From: Gammaproteobacteria bacterium
GTDB lineage: Bacteria; Pseudomonadota; Gammaproteobacteria; DSM-19610
Assembly (NCBI GenBank): GCA_030621785.1
Contig: JAUXGZ010000009.1
Location: forward strand, 1-40,987
DNA: 40,987 nt
Direction of reading: 5' to 3'
The first letter of the stretch is position 1. Each line of letters starts with the position of its first letter. The notes beneath the pieces were generated by a model. The model was given only the letters and a program-made list of their open reading frames with translations. It searched no databases and was not told the DNA's origin. This document shows, piece by piece, positions 1 to 7,906 of this stretch. The position numbers were made by a program, and so were the translations under genes.

Positions 1-2130
1 CTCAAAGGCACCATTGACGAACAGGCCGCCACTACTGACATCCAGTGCACCGTTGAATAGCGGAATGCCCAGGACATTCAGATCACCACTCATAATCAGG
101 TACCAGAGGTTCGGGTCGCCGGAAAACAGTGCTTCCACTCCGGCAATGCCACCAAAATCAATCGAAGGGTGAATGCTGGCAACCGCCGAGCCGTTGATCA
201 GAAAACCATCCCGGTCGATACGCAACAGGGCATCCACGTCGGCCAGGTCATCGAGAGAAACGCCTACCAGGCCGGAAAGCACGGACATATCCAGGTTAAA
301 CATGCCCTCCGCCTGCACGAAGGAATCACGTCCCGAAGCTTCGGAATCCAGCAATCCGGCGACCTGCACATTGGCGCTTGGCCGAATCGGAACATACTGC
401 TGCAGGTCCGGCGTCAATAAACCACTTATCGGATCAAGCAGACCGGCAAAATAGGCCTGCTGGCTGGTATCGGTGATTTTCAGGCCGACGCTGGCGCCAC
501 CCACTGGGAAGCCGAAACTGAAGAATTTCAGGAAATTCACATTGACGTTCAGGTCACCGTTGACCCCGATCTGGAAGCCGTTACCGATGTCCTGAAAGAT
601 GGTCTTTCCATCGTCGTCAGGATCAAGATCCCAGGTGGACTCGCCGACAATCTGCAGCGGTATCTTCAGTTTGTCGAAGGACACCGTGCCTTGCACATAC
701 ATTGCCCCCGAGAACGGGGCCACCTTGTCGCTGATGGCGTAGGTGTAGTCCGGTGCGAACGGGATCAGGCCCTTGAGTGACAGACCGATGCCGAGATCCT
801 CGGCACCGGCGATATCCAGGCCGGGCAGGTCACCACGCATGTAGAAGAAAGGATCAGTCGGATCCAGCACGATAACCGCCTGCTTGTTGAACGGTGTGGC
901 GAAAGAAATCGGACCGACACTGGCTTCAAAGCCGCCGAAGAACGAAAAGAACAGGTAGTGTCGATTATCATTTAGCGGTGCCTCGAGGAAAGCGAGGTTG
1001 GCACCTGTATCCAGGCCAAGCTCCGCCTGGACCGGGTTCTGGATTTCGGCACCGGCCAGGAATCCGAAATCAGGGAATGGCACCTGGGCCAGCCCGCGCA
1101 CCCGGCGAATGGTCGTGGATGTACCGCTGTTGTCGCATTCAAAAAGCAGACTGGTCTCGAACACCGGCAGGTCTCCGAGCGCGGTTTTCAAAATCACATC
1201 GCCATTGACCTCCAGCACGCACTCACTCGCCAGGCGATCATCGACATTGCTGTCGAGCGCCATGAATACCATCGGCAACGCAGCATCAGTGGGGTTGAGT
1301 TCGATGCGTCTCAATACGCCGGATGAAGCGATATCCTGGCTGCTGGAACAGCCTTGCGTATCCACCGAAGCGCCGGCTCCCGTGTCAGGGCAGAAGTCCA
1401 GGTTATCGGCGACGGTATCCAGATCTGCATCGGGATCCACCTGCACGGCGACCATGATTTCCTGGTAGGCGCTGGTACCCGCAACACCGGCCATGACCGT
1501 CAATTGGTAGCTTCCGGGCACCAGACCGATGATAGACTGGGTGAACGGGAATGACTTCACACCGCTGACGACCTGAATCGGTGAGGCATTATCGGACAAA
1601 ACCGTCAGGCCGATGGCGGGGGTCAGTTCGGTAATATTGAGAATCAGCGGGCTCGGCGAGAGATTCTCCACTTCCGGAGTGTAGGTCACCATCCGGGTTT
1701 GACCCGCAGTCATGCGGACATAGCGGTGACTGGAACCCATCGCAAGGCTGGCGATTCCACCGGAACCGGGGCCGGCCGGGCCGGGTGAGCTGAAAAACAT
1801 CTGCTTCAGTATGGCCAGATCCCCGAAGTCCACCGCGCCGCTGCCATCAAGATCGGCGTCTTCATCCTGGGTAAAGAACCGTTCCTTCAGCCTGGCCAGG
1901 TCAGCAAAGTCAACGCGATTGTCGTTGTTAAGATCAGGGTCGCAGAAGTTGCCATAACCGTCGCCGTCAGTATCGCGCTGGCCGGCATTTTCTACCAGAC
2001 TACAGTTATCGATGGCGTCATTAATACCATCCTTGTCATCATCGGCCGCCAGCGCCGGCAGCAGAACTCCGCCCAGGCCGGCCAGCAGCAGGCTCCGTGC
2101 AAGCGGTAAACAACAGCGTGCGATTTTCAT
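1..2130 (-). CDS. Secreted protein with N-terminal TSP3/dockerin-like module, 3' end cut by window edge
   Basis: The minus frame from the ATG at 2130 stays open to base 1, so at least 710 residues are encoded and the C-terminus lies outside the window. Residues 1-29 look like a signal peptide (basic start, Leu-rich core, ending ALA). Residues 30-64 are calcium-type Asp-rich thrombospondin-3 repeats (DTDGDGYGN). Residues 66-113 hold two dockerin type I-like repeats (DLNNDNRVDFADL and DLDGSGAVDFGDL). Residues 231-262 are a second TSP3-like stretch with a Cys pair. The rest is Gly/Asp-rich, strand-forming sequence with no domain I recognise. A Shine-Dalgarno AAGGA sits 8 bases before the ATG. 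The dockerin-like module resembles the C-terminus of the next gene upstream. Function unknown; an extracellular or surface calcium-binding protein is inferred. Confidence 0.85.
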   Translation of the reverse strand, partial: MKIARCCLPLARSLLLAGLGGVLLPALAADDDKDGINDAIDNCSLVENAGQRDTDGDGYGNFCDPDLNNDNRVDFADLARLKERFFTQDEDADLDGSGAVDFGDLAILKQMFFSSPGPAGPGSGGIASLAMGSSHRYVRMTAGQTRMVTYTPEVENLSPSPLILNITELTPAIGLTVLSDNASPIQVVSGVKSFPFTQSIIGLVPGSYQLTVMAGVAGTSAYQEIMVAVQVDPDADLDTVADNLDFCPDTGAGASVDTQGCSSSQDIASSGVLRRIELNPTDAALPMVFMALDSNVDDRLASECVLEVNGDVILKTALGDLPVFETSLLFECDNSGTSTTIRRVRGLAQVPFPDFGFLAGAEIQNPVQAELGLDTGANLAFLEAPLNDNRHYLFFSFFGGFEASVGPISFATPFNKQAVIVLDPTDPFFYMRGDLPGLDIAGAEDLGIGLSLKGLIPFAPDYTYAISDKVAPFSGAMYVQGTVSFDKLKIPLQIVGESTWDLDPDDDGKTIFQDIGNGFQIGVNGDLNVNVNFLKFFSFGFPVGGASVGLKITDTSQQAYFAGLLDPISGLLTPDLQQYVPIRPSANVQVAGLLDSEASGRDSFVQAEGMFNLDMSVLSGLVGVSLDDLADVDALLRIDRDGFLINGSAVASIHPSIDFGGIAGVEALFSGDPNLWYLIMSGDLNVLGIPLFNGALDVSSGGLFVNGAFE
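1777..2040 (-). repeat. TSP3 + dockerin-like coding module, copy 1
   Basis: This segment codes for the Asp-rich TSP3/dockerin-like module of the edge-truncated secreted protein. It is clearly related, at protein and DNA level, to the module at 2374-2643. Both encode a DTDGDG repeat, then DLNND-x-R-x-DFADLA, then a DADL-x-G repeat ending in LAILK and a Pro/Gly tail. Here the module is at the N-terminus; in the partner it is at the C-terminus. Confidence 0.75.
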
Positions 2131-2146
2131 AGTGGTGTCCTTTCCC

Positions 2147-2180
2147 GTTGGTGGTTTTGGTTTTGTTGTTATTGGTTTCT
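2147..2180 (-). promoter_or_regulatory. CA-rich untranslated leader segment
   Basis: On the minus strand, just upstream of the Shine-Dalgarno of the edge-truncated secreted protein, lies a stretch made almost only of A and C (repeated CAA, AACCA and AAAACC). Such unstructured CA-rich leaders are known in enterobacteria as translation enhancers and as targets of the small RNA GcvB. A role here is inference only. Confidence 0.3.
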
Positions 2181-2231
2181 TTAATGGCAACGGACTCGCG
2201 TGGATTTCTGATTATCGCGAACCCTCTGATA

Positions 2232-2260
2232 AAGGTAGGCTAGCAACAGGATCCGGTCAA
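2232..2260 (-). promoter_or_regulatory. Candidate sigma-70 promoter for the edge-truncated secreted protein gene
   Basis: On the minus strand, TTGACC (2260-2255) is a 5/6 match to the -35 box. After a 17-base spacer it is followed by TACCTT (2237-2232), a weak 3/6 match to the -10 box. It lies about 100 bases before the ATG at 2130. The spacing is right but the -10 is poor. Confidence 0.3.
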
Positions 2261-2355
2261 GGTGGATTTCAGACTTTCTGACCATCTGATGCTATACAAG
2301 GGTATACCACCAGGCGAGTTAAGGAAGATTGTTGTGAATGCGATCCATAGCTTGA

Positions 2356-5052
2356 TCAGGGATTACAGCACGAAGGCCCGGGTTCGCCAAAAAACAGGGC
2401 CTTCAGTATGGCCAGGTCGGCAAAGTCCACTCTTGAATCACCGTTAAGGTCAGCATCCTCGTTGGTGGAGAAGAACACATTTTTCAACTCTGCCAAATCG
2501 GCAAAATCAATCCGCTGGTCATTGTTGAGATCCGCGTCACAACGGTTGCCTAATCCATCGCCATCAGTATCACGCTGCCGGGGATTGGTGTGCAGCATGC
2601 AGTTGTCATCCTGGTCCGGTACTCCGTCACCATCACTGTCGCGGGCAGACCGGGGTGCGCGCGGTGGCTGTCCGGGGCCATCAGGATACAAATCGGCGCG
2701 CAGCCGTTTAAAGATGGCCTGTCGGTAGACATCATGGCCGGCACGGTTGGGGTGCACCGACCCCAGATGATCCTGCTGGCTTACCAGTGACTCCGGGATT
2801 CTCACCACCCAGTGATCATCGGCGCAGTAGCCGTGAGGCCTGGACAGGGAAGCAATCGTTTCCCCGGGTACCTCGGTCTCGTCTACAAAGTTCCAGTGAT
2901 ACTTCGTTACCGCGTCACGGGTTGCTTTTCTCAGTGCGGGAGCGACCGTTTCATCGGCCCAGGCCATTTCGTCAACGGTTACGCCGGGCAGATTATCGAG
3001 CACCTGATCGACCGACTGCCGCGGATCCCAGCCGCAGTAACTGCCATCGGCGTTGCCGGATGGATTCAGGTACTCGGTCAGGTAGACGCGACCGGCATCG
3101 AGTGTTGTAAACACCTCGCTTATTTTCGTGTCCAGGTCTTGCCACTTGCCGGCCAGCAGCGGCAGTCGATCGCTGAATTCCTCGGCCGCTTTTCCGCCAA
3201 ATTCGAACGACGGGTCCACAGTCCTCGCATAAACCGAATTACATTCAGGGGTAAAGGGAAACGAGGCCGAAAGCAGGTTCATGCCGGCCAGGTCATTGAT
3301 AAAGTCCAGCGGATTGCAGATCTGTGATATTGCCTGCTTTTGTGCCTCCAGGAAACCATCGGGAAGCGCAACATCGGCGATATAGTGGCAGGGCTGCCCG
3401 GTGATGCACTTGGTAATTAAATCAGAAAAACCGATGTCATTGCCGCCGATGGATGCCACGATGGCATCGACTTCACGCCCCATGATCCGGTCACGGGCAA
3501 CTTCCAGCTGGCTCTGCAGCCGGGGCTGATCCGGGAATCCCGTAAACGATGAATTGATCTCCGGCATGAGCAAGGGATCCATGATGCTGGACGGCCCCGG
3601 TCCGTTATGCGTGCTGGTCAGGCCGCCTTCAATCGTTGCGCCGGAACAGGACAGGTGTACCAGGGTCACCGAGGTATGCGGGTCGGCCTGTTCGAGCGCC
3701 AGCGCCGCGCGCGCCTGTCCGGATAACATCGAACGATGGCAGCGTAATGCCTCGCCGGGCAAGGCCCCGTGCAAAACAATATCCCGGTAGGTCGGTTCCG
3801 GTGTACCCCAGGAAGGTGCAGTGGCCATCCAGACCGGAAGATGATCCAGGTACTGCACCAGAGCATCCTGTTTTGCATCGTCCCAGGCCCGCTGCAGACT
3901 GGCGATGATCCCTTGCAGGCTTGCAACGGCCGTAGCGGCCTGTTGCAGTGCGCCGGCGGCGCTGTTGTAGACATTCAGTGCCGCGTTGTAGGTGTTCCGT
4001 GCAAGGTTTGCCGCTGCATTTGCAGCATTAATCGCCAGTGAAAGGGCATCGAAATTCTGTACGCTGGCGATAATTGAGTACACGACAACGGCGGTATTGC
4101 GGGCGATGAACAGGGCGCCTTCTGCCAGCACAAGATTTGCCTGTGCAGTTCCCAGTGCAGTTTTGGCCAGGCCCAGCGCGGCGAGCCGCGTTGCGCAATT
4201 CAGAAAGCTGCAATTGTCGTAGGCACTTTGTGCGGTGGCGACGCGGGCCTGCTTTTGTGTTACCTCTGCGCGAGCATTGGTAACATTGTTGCGCGCCGCA
4301 GTCACCACAGGATCACTTTCCACATTCGACTGGATAACCAGTAATCCCTGCAGATCCTGCTGGACCCTGGCCAGGTCTGCGCCAGCCTGATTAAGCGTAG
4401 TCAATGCATCATCGGCGAGCTGCTGCGCAGCCGCTTGCGCGGCTTCCAGACCTGGCAACTGGTCCAGTGCCGCCTGTAAGTCCCCTTGTATGTCCACCGA
4501 CAGCTCGAACAATGCACTGAAATTTACCTGGGCCTGTGCCGTCGATGGCATAAGGGGATTACCTTCACCGGAACCATACGAGTCTCCCACGGCAACAATC
4601 AGCCAGTCCTGTACCGTAATGGTTTCGTCAAGACGCGTCGAATCACCCGCCGTATCTGTGACCACCAGCGCAACCTGATATACGCCCTCTTCCGGGAACC
4701 TGTGTGTATACCGGCAGCTGCTCTCGATACTGGTGGCAACCTCATCAATGATCCATTCGTAACTGACAACGGTTGAACCGGAAACGCCACAGGCATCGAA
4801 ATCAACACTCCAGCCATCTGCCGGCACCATCAATGCAGCCGGATCATATTGCGGAACGGGCGATCTGGCATCGTAACCGTCAAAGGCCGTGTTCTCCAGC
4901 AATCGATCCGGCATGGACCATTCGAAAGGCATAATACCCTGCGGCACGGCCGCTGCCGTCGCTGGCAGCAACATCCAGCTCGTCGTGACCATGAACTGGC
5001 TCCATAGAATCAGGAGCAGTGAGCGTGTCCGGATCGGTAACGTCATTATCAT
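2356..5052 (-). CDS. Secreted SGNH/GDSL hydrolase with PKD-like domain, helical insertion and C-terminal TSP3/dockerin-like module
   Basis: An 898-residue exported protein. Residues 1-35 are a signal peptide. Residues 70-148 look like a PKD/Ig-like domain (VVSYEWIIDE, GVYQVALVVTDTAG). The SGNH esterase fold starts at 151 with AVGDSYGSGEG (nucleophile Ser158), continues with GGNDIGFSDL (Asn538) and closes with SVHPNRAGH (His767), the pattern of SEST-like lipases/esterases. Residues about 180-400 are an Ala/Gln/Asn-rich helical, coiled-coil-like insertion between the Ser block and the rest of the fold. Residues 805-840 are TSP3 repeats and 841-888 two dockerin-like repeats, ending in a CC-containing tail. 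An AGAGGA Shine-Dalgarno fits the ATG at 5052 or the in-frame ATG at 5046. The substrate is unknown; extracellular ester hydrolysis is inferred from the family. Confidence 0.88.
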   Translation of the reverse strand: MIMTLPIRTRSLLLILWSQFMVTTSWMLLPATAAAVPQGIMPFEWSMPDRLLENTAFDGYDARSPVPQYDPAALMVPADGWSVDFDACGVSGSTVVSYEWIIDEVATSIESSCRYTHRFPEEGVYQVALVVTDTAGDSTRLDETITVQDWLIVAVGDSYGSGEGNPLMPSTAQAQVNFSALFELSVDIQGDLQAALDQLPGLEAAQAAAQQLADDALTTLNQAGADLARVQQDLQGLLVIQSNVESDPVVTAARNNVTNARAEVTQKQARVATAQSAYDNCSFLNCATRLAALGLAKTALGTAQANLVLAEGALFIARNTAVVVYSIIASVQNFDALSLAINAANAAANLARNTYNAALNVYNSAAGALQQAATAVASLQGIIASLQRAWDDAKQDALVQYLDHLPVWMATAPSWGTPEPTYRDIVLHGALPGEALRCHRSMLSGQARAALALEQADPHTSVTLVHLSCSGATIEGGLTSTHNGPGPSSIMDPLLMPEINSSFTGFPDQPRLQSQLEVARDRIMGREVDAIVASIGGNDIGFSDLITKCITGQPCHYIADVALPDGFLEAQKQAISQICNPLDFINDLAGMNLLSASFPFTPECNSVYARTVDPSFEFGGKAAEEFSDRLPLLAGKWQDLDTKISEVFTTLDAGRVYLTEYLNPSGNADGSYCGWDPRQSVDQVLDNLPGVTVDEMAWADETVAPALRKATRDAVTKYHWNFVDETEVPGETIASLSRPHGYCADDHWVVRIPESLVSQQDHLGSVHPNRAGHDVYRQAIFKRLRADLYPDGPGQPPRAPRSARDSDGDGVPDQDDNCMLHTNPRQRDTDGDGLGNRCDADLNNDQRIDFADLAELKNVFFSTNEDADLNGDSRVDFADLAILKALFFGEPGPSCCNP
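2374..2643 (-). repeat. TSP3 + dockerin-like coding module, copy 2
   Basis: This codes for the C-terminal residues 804-893 of the SGNH hydrolase: an Asp-rich TSP3 repeat (DSDGDGVPD, DTDGDGLGN) followed by two dockerin-like repeats (DLNNDQRIDFADL, DLNGDSRVDFADL). It is paralogous to 1777-2040, and many codons match as well as the residues. Confidence 0.75.
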
Positions 5053-5150
5053 TTTCCTCTTACAGGCTCCACCCTTACCCCCTGGCCTGACAGATTACGC
5101 GACTCCGCATACGCAACGCATCGCACGCCGGAGTCCTGTTGTCAGCTATG

Positions 5151-5156
5151 AGTATA
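5151..5156 (-). promoter_or_regulatory. Candidate -10 box upstream of the SGNH hydrolase gene
   Basis: TATACT on the minus strand (5/6 match to TATAAT) lies about 100 bases before the SGNH hydrolase start, in the 180-base gap after mlaB. No convincing -35 box is seen at 16-18 bases. I also see no clear intrinsic terminator for the mla operon in this gap. Confidence 0.25.
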
Positions 5157-5232
5157 GACAGGTTGAGAAGGAAAAGACGGCTACCGGCAAATCGAATGCG
5201 GCATGCGCGGTAAAAACAACGATGGAGACTTT

Positions 5233-5550
5233 TCAGTCTGTATGCAGCGGCAACACTTCATCCAGCGAACTGACGCGCGCCACCGCCAGCATCTGTGCAG
5301 GGAGATTGAAGAAGCGAATATTGTGTCCCGCCCGAGCGGCTTCCCGGAAACAGGCCACCAGGAAGGCCACCCCGGCACTGTCAGAGCGTTCCAGGCGGCA
5401 AAGATCGAGATCTACATCGGCACGTTCGGCGAAACCCGCCATGTACTCCTTCCACAAGCCCGGAACCGAGGAAAAGCTCAGCTCGCCATGCACCTCCAGT
5501 CTGCCGCTGGCTGCGACCTGCAAACGCGAACCGTGTGCCTGCCTCGCCAT
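5233..5550 (-). CDS. mlaB: MlaB, STAS-domain subunit of the Mla phospholipid transporter
   Basis: A 105-residue cytoplasmic STAS-domain protein. In E. coli, MlaB binds the MlaF ATPase in the MlaFEDB inner-membrane complex and supports its assembly and activity. The sequence has the STAS pattern: an N-terminal strand pair (GRLEVHGELSF), then VDLDLCRLERSDSAGVAFLVA around residues 46-66, whose D-S-A/S-G loop is the typical STAS signature, then a C-terminal helix. The ATG follows the mlaD stop codon directly with no spacer, so the two are probably translationally coupled. No mlaC lies between them, unlike E. coli mlaFEDCB. Confidence 0.88.
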   Translation of the reverse strand: MARQAHGSRLQVAASGRLEVHGELSFSSVPGLWKEYMAGFAERADVDLDLCRLERSDSAGVAFLVACFREAARAGHNIRFFNLPAQMLAVARVSSLDEVLPLHTD

Positions 5551-6021
5551 CTACCGACCACTGTCCGAGGTCTGACTGAACAGAAATTTGCTGATCAGCT
5601 TTTCCAACACCAGCGCTGACTGGGTCAGATCGATTTCCGAGCCGTCGGCCAGCAACTCGTCGGCACCACCCGGCTCCAGCGAAATATACTGTTCACCCAG
5701 CAGTCCGGCAGTAAAAATACTTGCTGCGGTATCCTCCGGAAACTGATCATACTTGCGGTCGATACTCATACTGACCACGGCCTCGAAGCGCTTGTTATCG
5801 AAATTGATGGCAGACACGCGCCCTACCCGCACCCCGCTCACGGTAACCGCAGAGCGAACCTTGAGGCCCCCGATATTTTCGAAACGGGCCGTCACGCGAT
5901 AGCTGTCGCCCTGGTTCAGGCTGCCGAGATTGCTGACTTGCATGGCCAGCACGAACATGGCAGCCAGACCGGCGACGATAAATATGCCGACCAGCAGTTC
6001 AGTAGTTTTATTCTGTTTCAT
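5551..6021 (-). CDS. mlaD: MlaD, MCE-domain periplasmic subunit of the Mla transporter
   Basis: A 156-residue protein with one N-terminal membrane helix (residues about 8-28, TTELLVGIFIVAGLAAMFVLA) and one MCE domain (residues about 39-118, with FENIGGLKVRSAVTVSGVRVG). A C-terminal helix bears hydrophobic residues. In E. coli, MlaD forms a hexameric ring in the periplasm that passes phospholipids between MlaE and MlaC. It is somewhat shorter than E. coli MlaD (183). It lies 2 bases after mlaE and directly abuts mlaB, inside one operon. Confidence 0.93.
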   Translation of the reverse strand: MKQNKTTELLVGIFIVAGLAAMFVLAMQVSNLGSLNQGDSYRVTARFENIGGLKVRSAVTVSGVRVGRVSAINFDNKRFEAVVSMSIDRKYDQFPEDTAASIFTAGLLGEQYISLEPGGADELLADGSEIDLTQSALVLEKLISKFLFSQTSDSGR

Positions 6022-6023
6022 GC

Positions 6024-6806
6024 TCAGTAATCTCCGAACATCATGGCTGTAAGTACAAAATCCAGGGTCAGAATCGCAAACGCTGAATGCACAACGGTAC
6101 GCGTCGTGGCACCCGCCACACCTTCCGAAGTAGGCACAGTATCGTAGCCTTCAAATACTGCGATCCAGGTCACAACAAGCCCGAATACCAGGCTTTTAAT
6201 CACGCCGTTCCATACGTCTTCGTAGAGATCCACCTTGGCCTGCATCTGTGACCAGTAGGCGCCGTCATCGACACCCAGTAAACCGACCCCGACAAAGAAA
6301 CCACCATACACGGCCACGGCGCTGAATATCGCCGCCAGCAGGGGCATGGACAGTATCCCGGCAAGATAGCGCGGGGCAATCACACGATGGATCGGGTTGA
6401 CCGCCATCATTTCCATGCCGGACAACTGCTCGGTTGCTTTCATCAGGCCGATTTCCGCTGTCATGGCCGAACCGGCTCGCCCGGCGAACAGCAGCGCCGT
6501 GACCACCGGACCCAGCTCGCGCACCACCGCCAGCGCCACAGCCACACCAAGGGATTCCTCGGCACCAAAATCCACCAGTGTGTTGTAACCCTGCAGTCCC
6601 AGGACCATGCCCACAAACAATCCCGAGAGCGTGATCAGCGCCAGCGACAGTACGCCAACCGACCAGAGCTGTGCAACGAGCAGCCCGGGGCGACGCAGCA
6701 CCGCGGGAATACCGCCCAGCGTTGCCATCAGGAACAAACCGCCACGTCCCAGCTTCCCGAACAAACGGAGCCCGCCGCGACCCAGCTTTCGTATCCAGTC
6801 GAGCAT
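6024..6806 (-). CDS. mlaE: MlaE, permease of the Mla phospholipid transporter
   Basis: A 260-residue integral inner-membrane permease of the MlaE (DUF140) family and partner of MlaF. It shows the hallmark region [19 protein letters not shown] (about residues 93-111), then [23 protein letters not shown], and the C-terminal [20 protein letters not shown]; several hydrophobic segments cover most of the chain. The N-terminus carries a tandem KLGRGGL motif (residues 7-13 and 18-24), probably an amphipathic interface helix. It starts 9 bases after mlaF, in the same operon. Confidence 0.95.
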   Translation of the reverse strand: MLDWIRKLGRGGLRLFGKLGRGGLFLMATLGGIPAVLRRPGLLVAQLWSVGVLSLALITLSGLFVGMVLGLQGYNTLVDFGAEESLGVAVALAVVRELGPVVTALLFAGRAGSAMTAEIGLMKATEQLSGMEMMAVNPIHRVIAPRYLAGILSMPLLAAIFSAVAVYGGFFVGVGLLGVDDGAYWSQMQAKVDLYEDVWNGVIKSLVFGLVVTWIAVFEGYDTVPTSEGVAGATTRTVVHSAFAILTLDFVLTAMMFGDY

Positions 6807-6815
6807 CGATAGATC

Positions 6816-7637
6816 CTATGTCTGCAACAGGTCGTCCCGGTAATCCGGCGCCGGGTAGTGAAATGGTACCGGGCCATCCGGAAGCCCGTGCATGAATTGC
6901 TTCACCCAGCCTGAATCGGTCCGCTCGATTTCGTCGGGTGCACCCTGCCCCATGACCCGGCCTTGCGAGATCACGTAGATATAATCCGATATTTCTGCGG
7001 TTTCCTGCACGTCATGCGAAACAATAATACTGGTCAGGCCGAGCGCATCGTTGAGCAGGCGAATCAGCTTCACCAGGGCACCCTTGGAAATCGGATCCTG
7101 CCCGGTAAACGGCTCGTCGTACATAATCATCATCGGATCCAGCGCAATCGCCCGGGACATCGCCACGCGCCGGGCCATCCCGCCCGACAGCTGCGCCGGT
7201 TTGAGATCACGTGCGCCGCGCAAGCCAACTGCCTGTAACTTCATCAACACCAGATCGCGTATCATGGACTCCGGCAGATCGGTGTGCTCGCGCAGTGGAA
7301 AAGCGACATTATCGAAGACACTGAGATCGGTCAGCAGGGCACCGGACTGGAACAGCATCCCCATGCGCTTCCGCAGGGCATACAACTCACCGGTCCGCAG
7401 GCGTGACACTTCCAGACCGTCAACCTGCACACTACCCCGGTCGGGGCAGAGCTGGCCACCGATAAGCCGCAACAAGGTGGTCTTGCCGGTACCGCTGGGT
7501 CCCATAACGGCGGTCACCTTGCCACGCAGTATATCCAGATCGACACCGTCGAAAATCACCCGATCTCCCCGGGAAAATTCCAGCCCGCGGATCTTCACCA
7601 GCGTGTCACGACCTGCCTGTGCTGCAGTTTCGCCCAT
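6816..7637 (-). CDS. mlaF: MlaF, ATPase of the Mla phospholipid transporter
   Basis: An ABC ATPase of 273 residues from this start (E. coli MlaF 269). It shows Walker A GPSGTGKTT, a Q-loop region MLFQSGALLTD typical of MlaF, the signature LSGGMARRVAMSRAIAL, Walker B MIMYDEPF and the switch SHDVQE. The C-terminus GPVPFHYPAPDYRDDLL matches the family tail that contacts a neighbouring MlaF. I prefer the ATG at 7637, which has a GGGAGAGG-type ribosome site upstream. The in-frame TTG at 7679 has none and lies only 8 bases after a TATAAT box. It powers lipid transport at the inner membrane with MlaE, MlaD and MlaB. Confidence 0.93.
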   Translation of the reverse strand: MGETAAQAGRDTLVKIRGLEFSRGDRVIFDGVDLDILRGKVTAVMGPSGTGKTTLLRLIGGQLCPDRGSVQVDGLEVSRLRTGELYALRKRMGMLFQSGALLTDLSVFDNVAFPLREHTDLPESMIRDLVLMKLQAVGLRGARDLKPAQLSGGMARRVAMSRAIALDPMMIMYDEPFTGQDPISKGALVKLIRLLNDALGLTSIIVSHDVQETAEISDYIYVISQGRVMGQGAPDEIERTDSGWVKQFMHGLPDGPVPFHYPAPDYRDDLLQT

Positions 7638-7687
7638 GTGTAAACCCGCCTCTCCCTGTGCAGACGTCTGATCCGCCAAAAACGTGC

Positions 7688-7693
7688 ATTATA
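7688..7693 (-). promoter_or_regulatory. Candidate -10 box of the mlaFEDB operon
   Basis: A perfect TATAAT on the minus strand in the short gap between the small cysteine protein gene and mlaF. It would start transcription near 7681 and leave a leader of about 44 bases before the ATG at 7637. No good -35 box is present, so it may be weak or activator dependent. Confidence 0.4.
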
Positions 7694-7723
7694 CGGATCC
7701 CGGAGCAATCCGCCGCACCAATT

Positions 7724-7906
7724 TCAGCGTCCTTCGGTTTTCTCCTTGCCACAGCGCTGACAGCGCAGGCAGGTCACCAGCTTGCCACGAGACACATCGA
7801 ATGGTTTGTCCACCACCACCCATTTGTGGAAACCCCGGCGGCACAGGGTATTTCCCCTGTGCCGTTGTGCCGTCCCGGGCTTTTTGAAAGGGATCACATC
7901 CGCCAT
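7724..7906 (-). CDS. Small zinc-ribbon-like protein of unknown function
   Basis: A 60-residue protein starting at the ATG at 7906 (MADVIPFKKPG). It has a Lys/Arg-rich N-terminus, then LCRRGFHKW (Cys22, His27) and TCLRCQRCGK (Cys46, Cys49, Cys52). The spaced Cys residues suggest a small metal-binding ribbon, although the chain is too short for a catalytic domain. From memory it resembles a family of roughly 60-residue uncharacterised proteins in Pseudomonas and Marinobacter relatives; I could not verify that. It is the first minus-strand gene before mlaF, 86 bases upstream, and divergent from yrbG. The frame is open further upstream to 7987, but that would overlap the yrbG leader and has no support. 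Confidence 0.7.
   Translation of the reverse strand: MADVIPFKKPGTAQRHRGNTLCRRGFHKWVVVDKPFDVSRGKLVTCLRCQRCGKEKTEGR

Noticed and set aside
7638-7679. Longer MlaF starting at TTG 7679
   Set aside because: A TATAAT box lies 8 bases before that TTG, there is no ribosome site, and the resulting protein would be longer than the family norm; the ATG at 7637 fits better. Not fully excluded.
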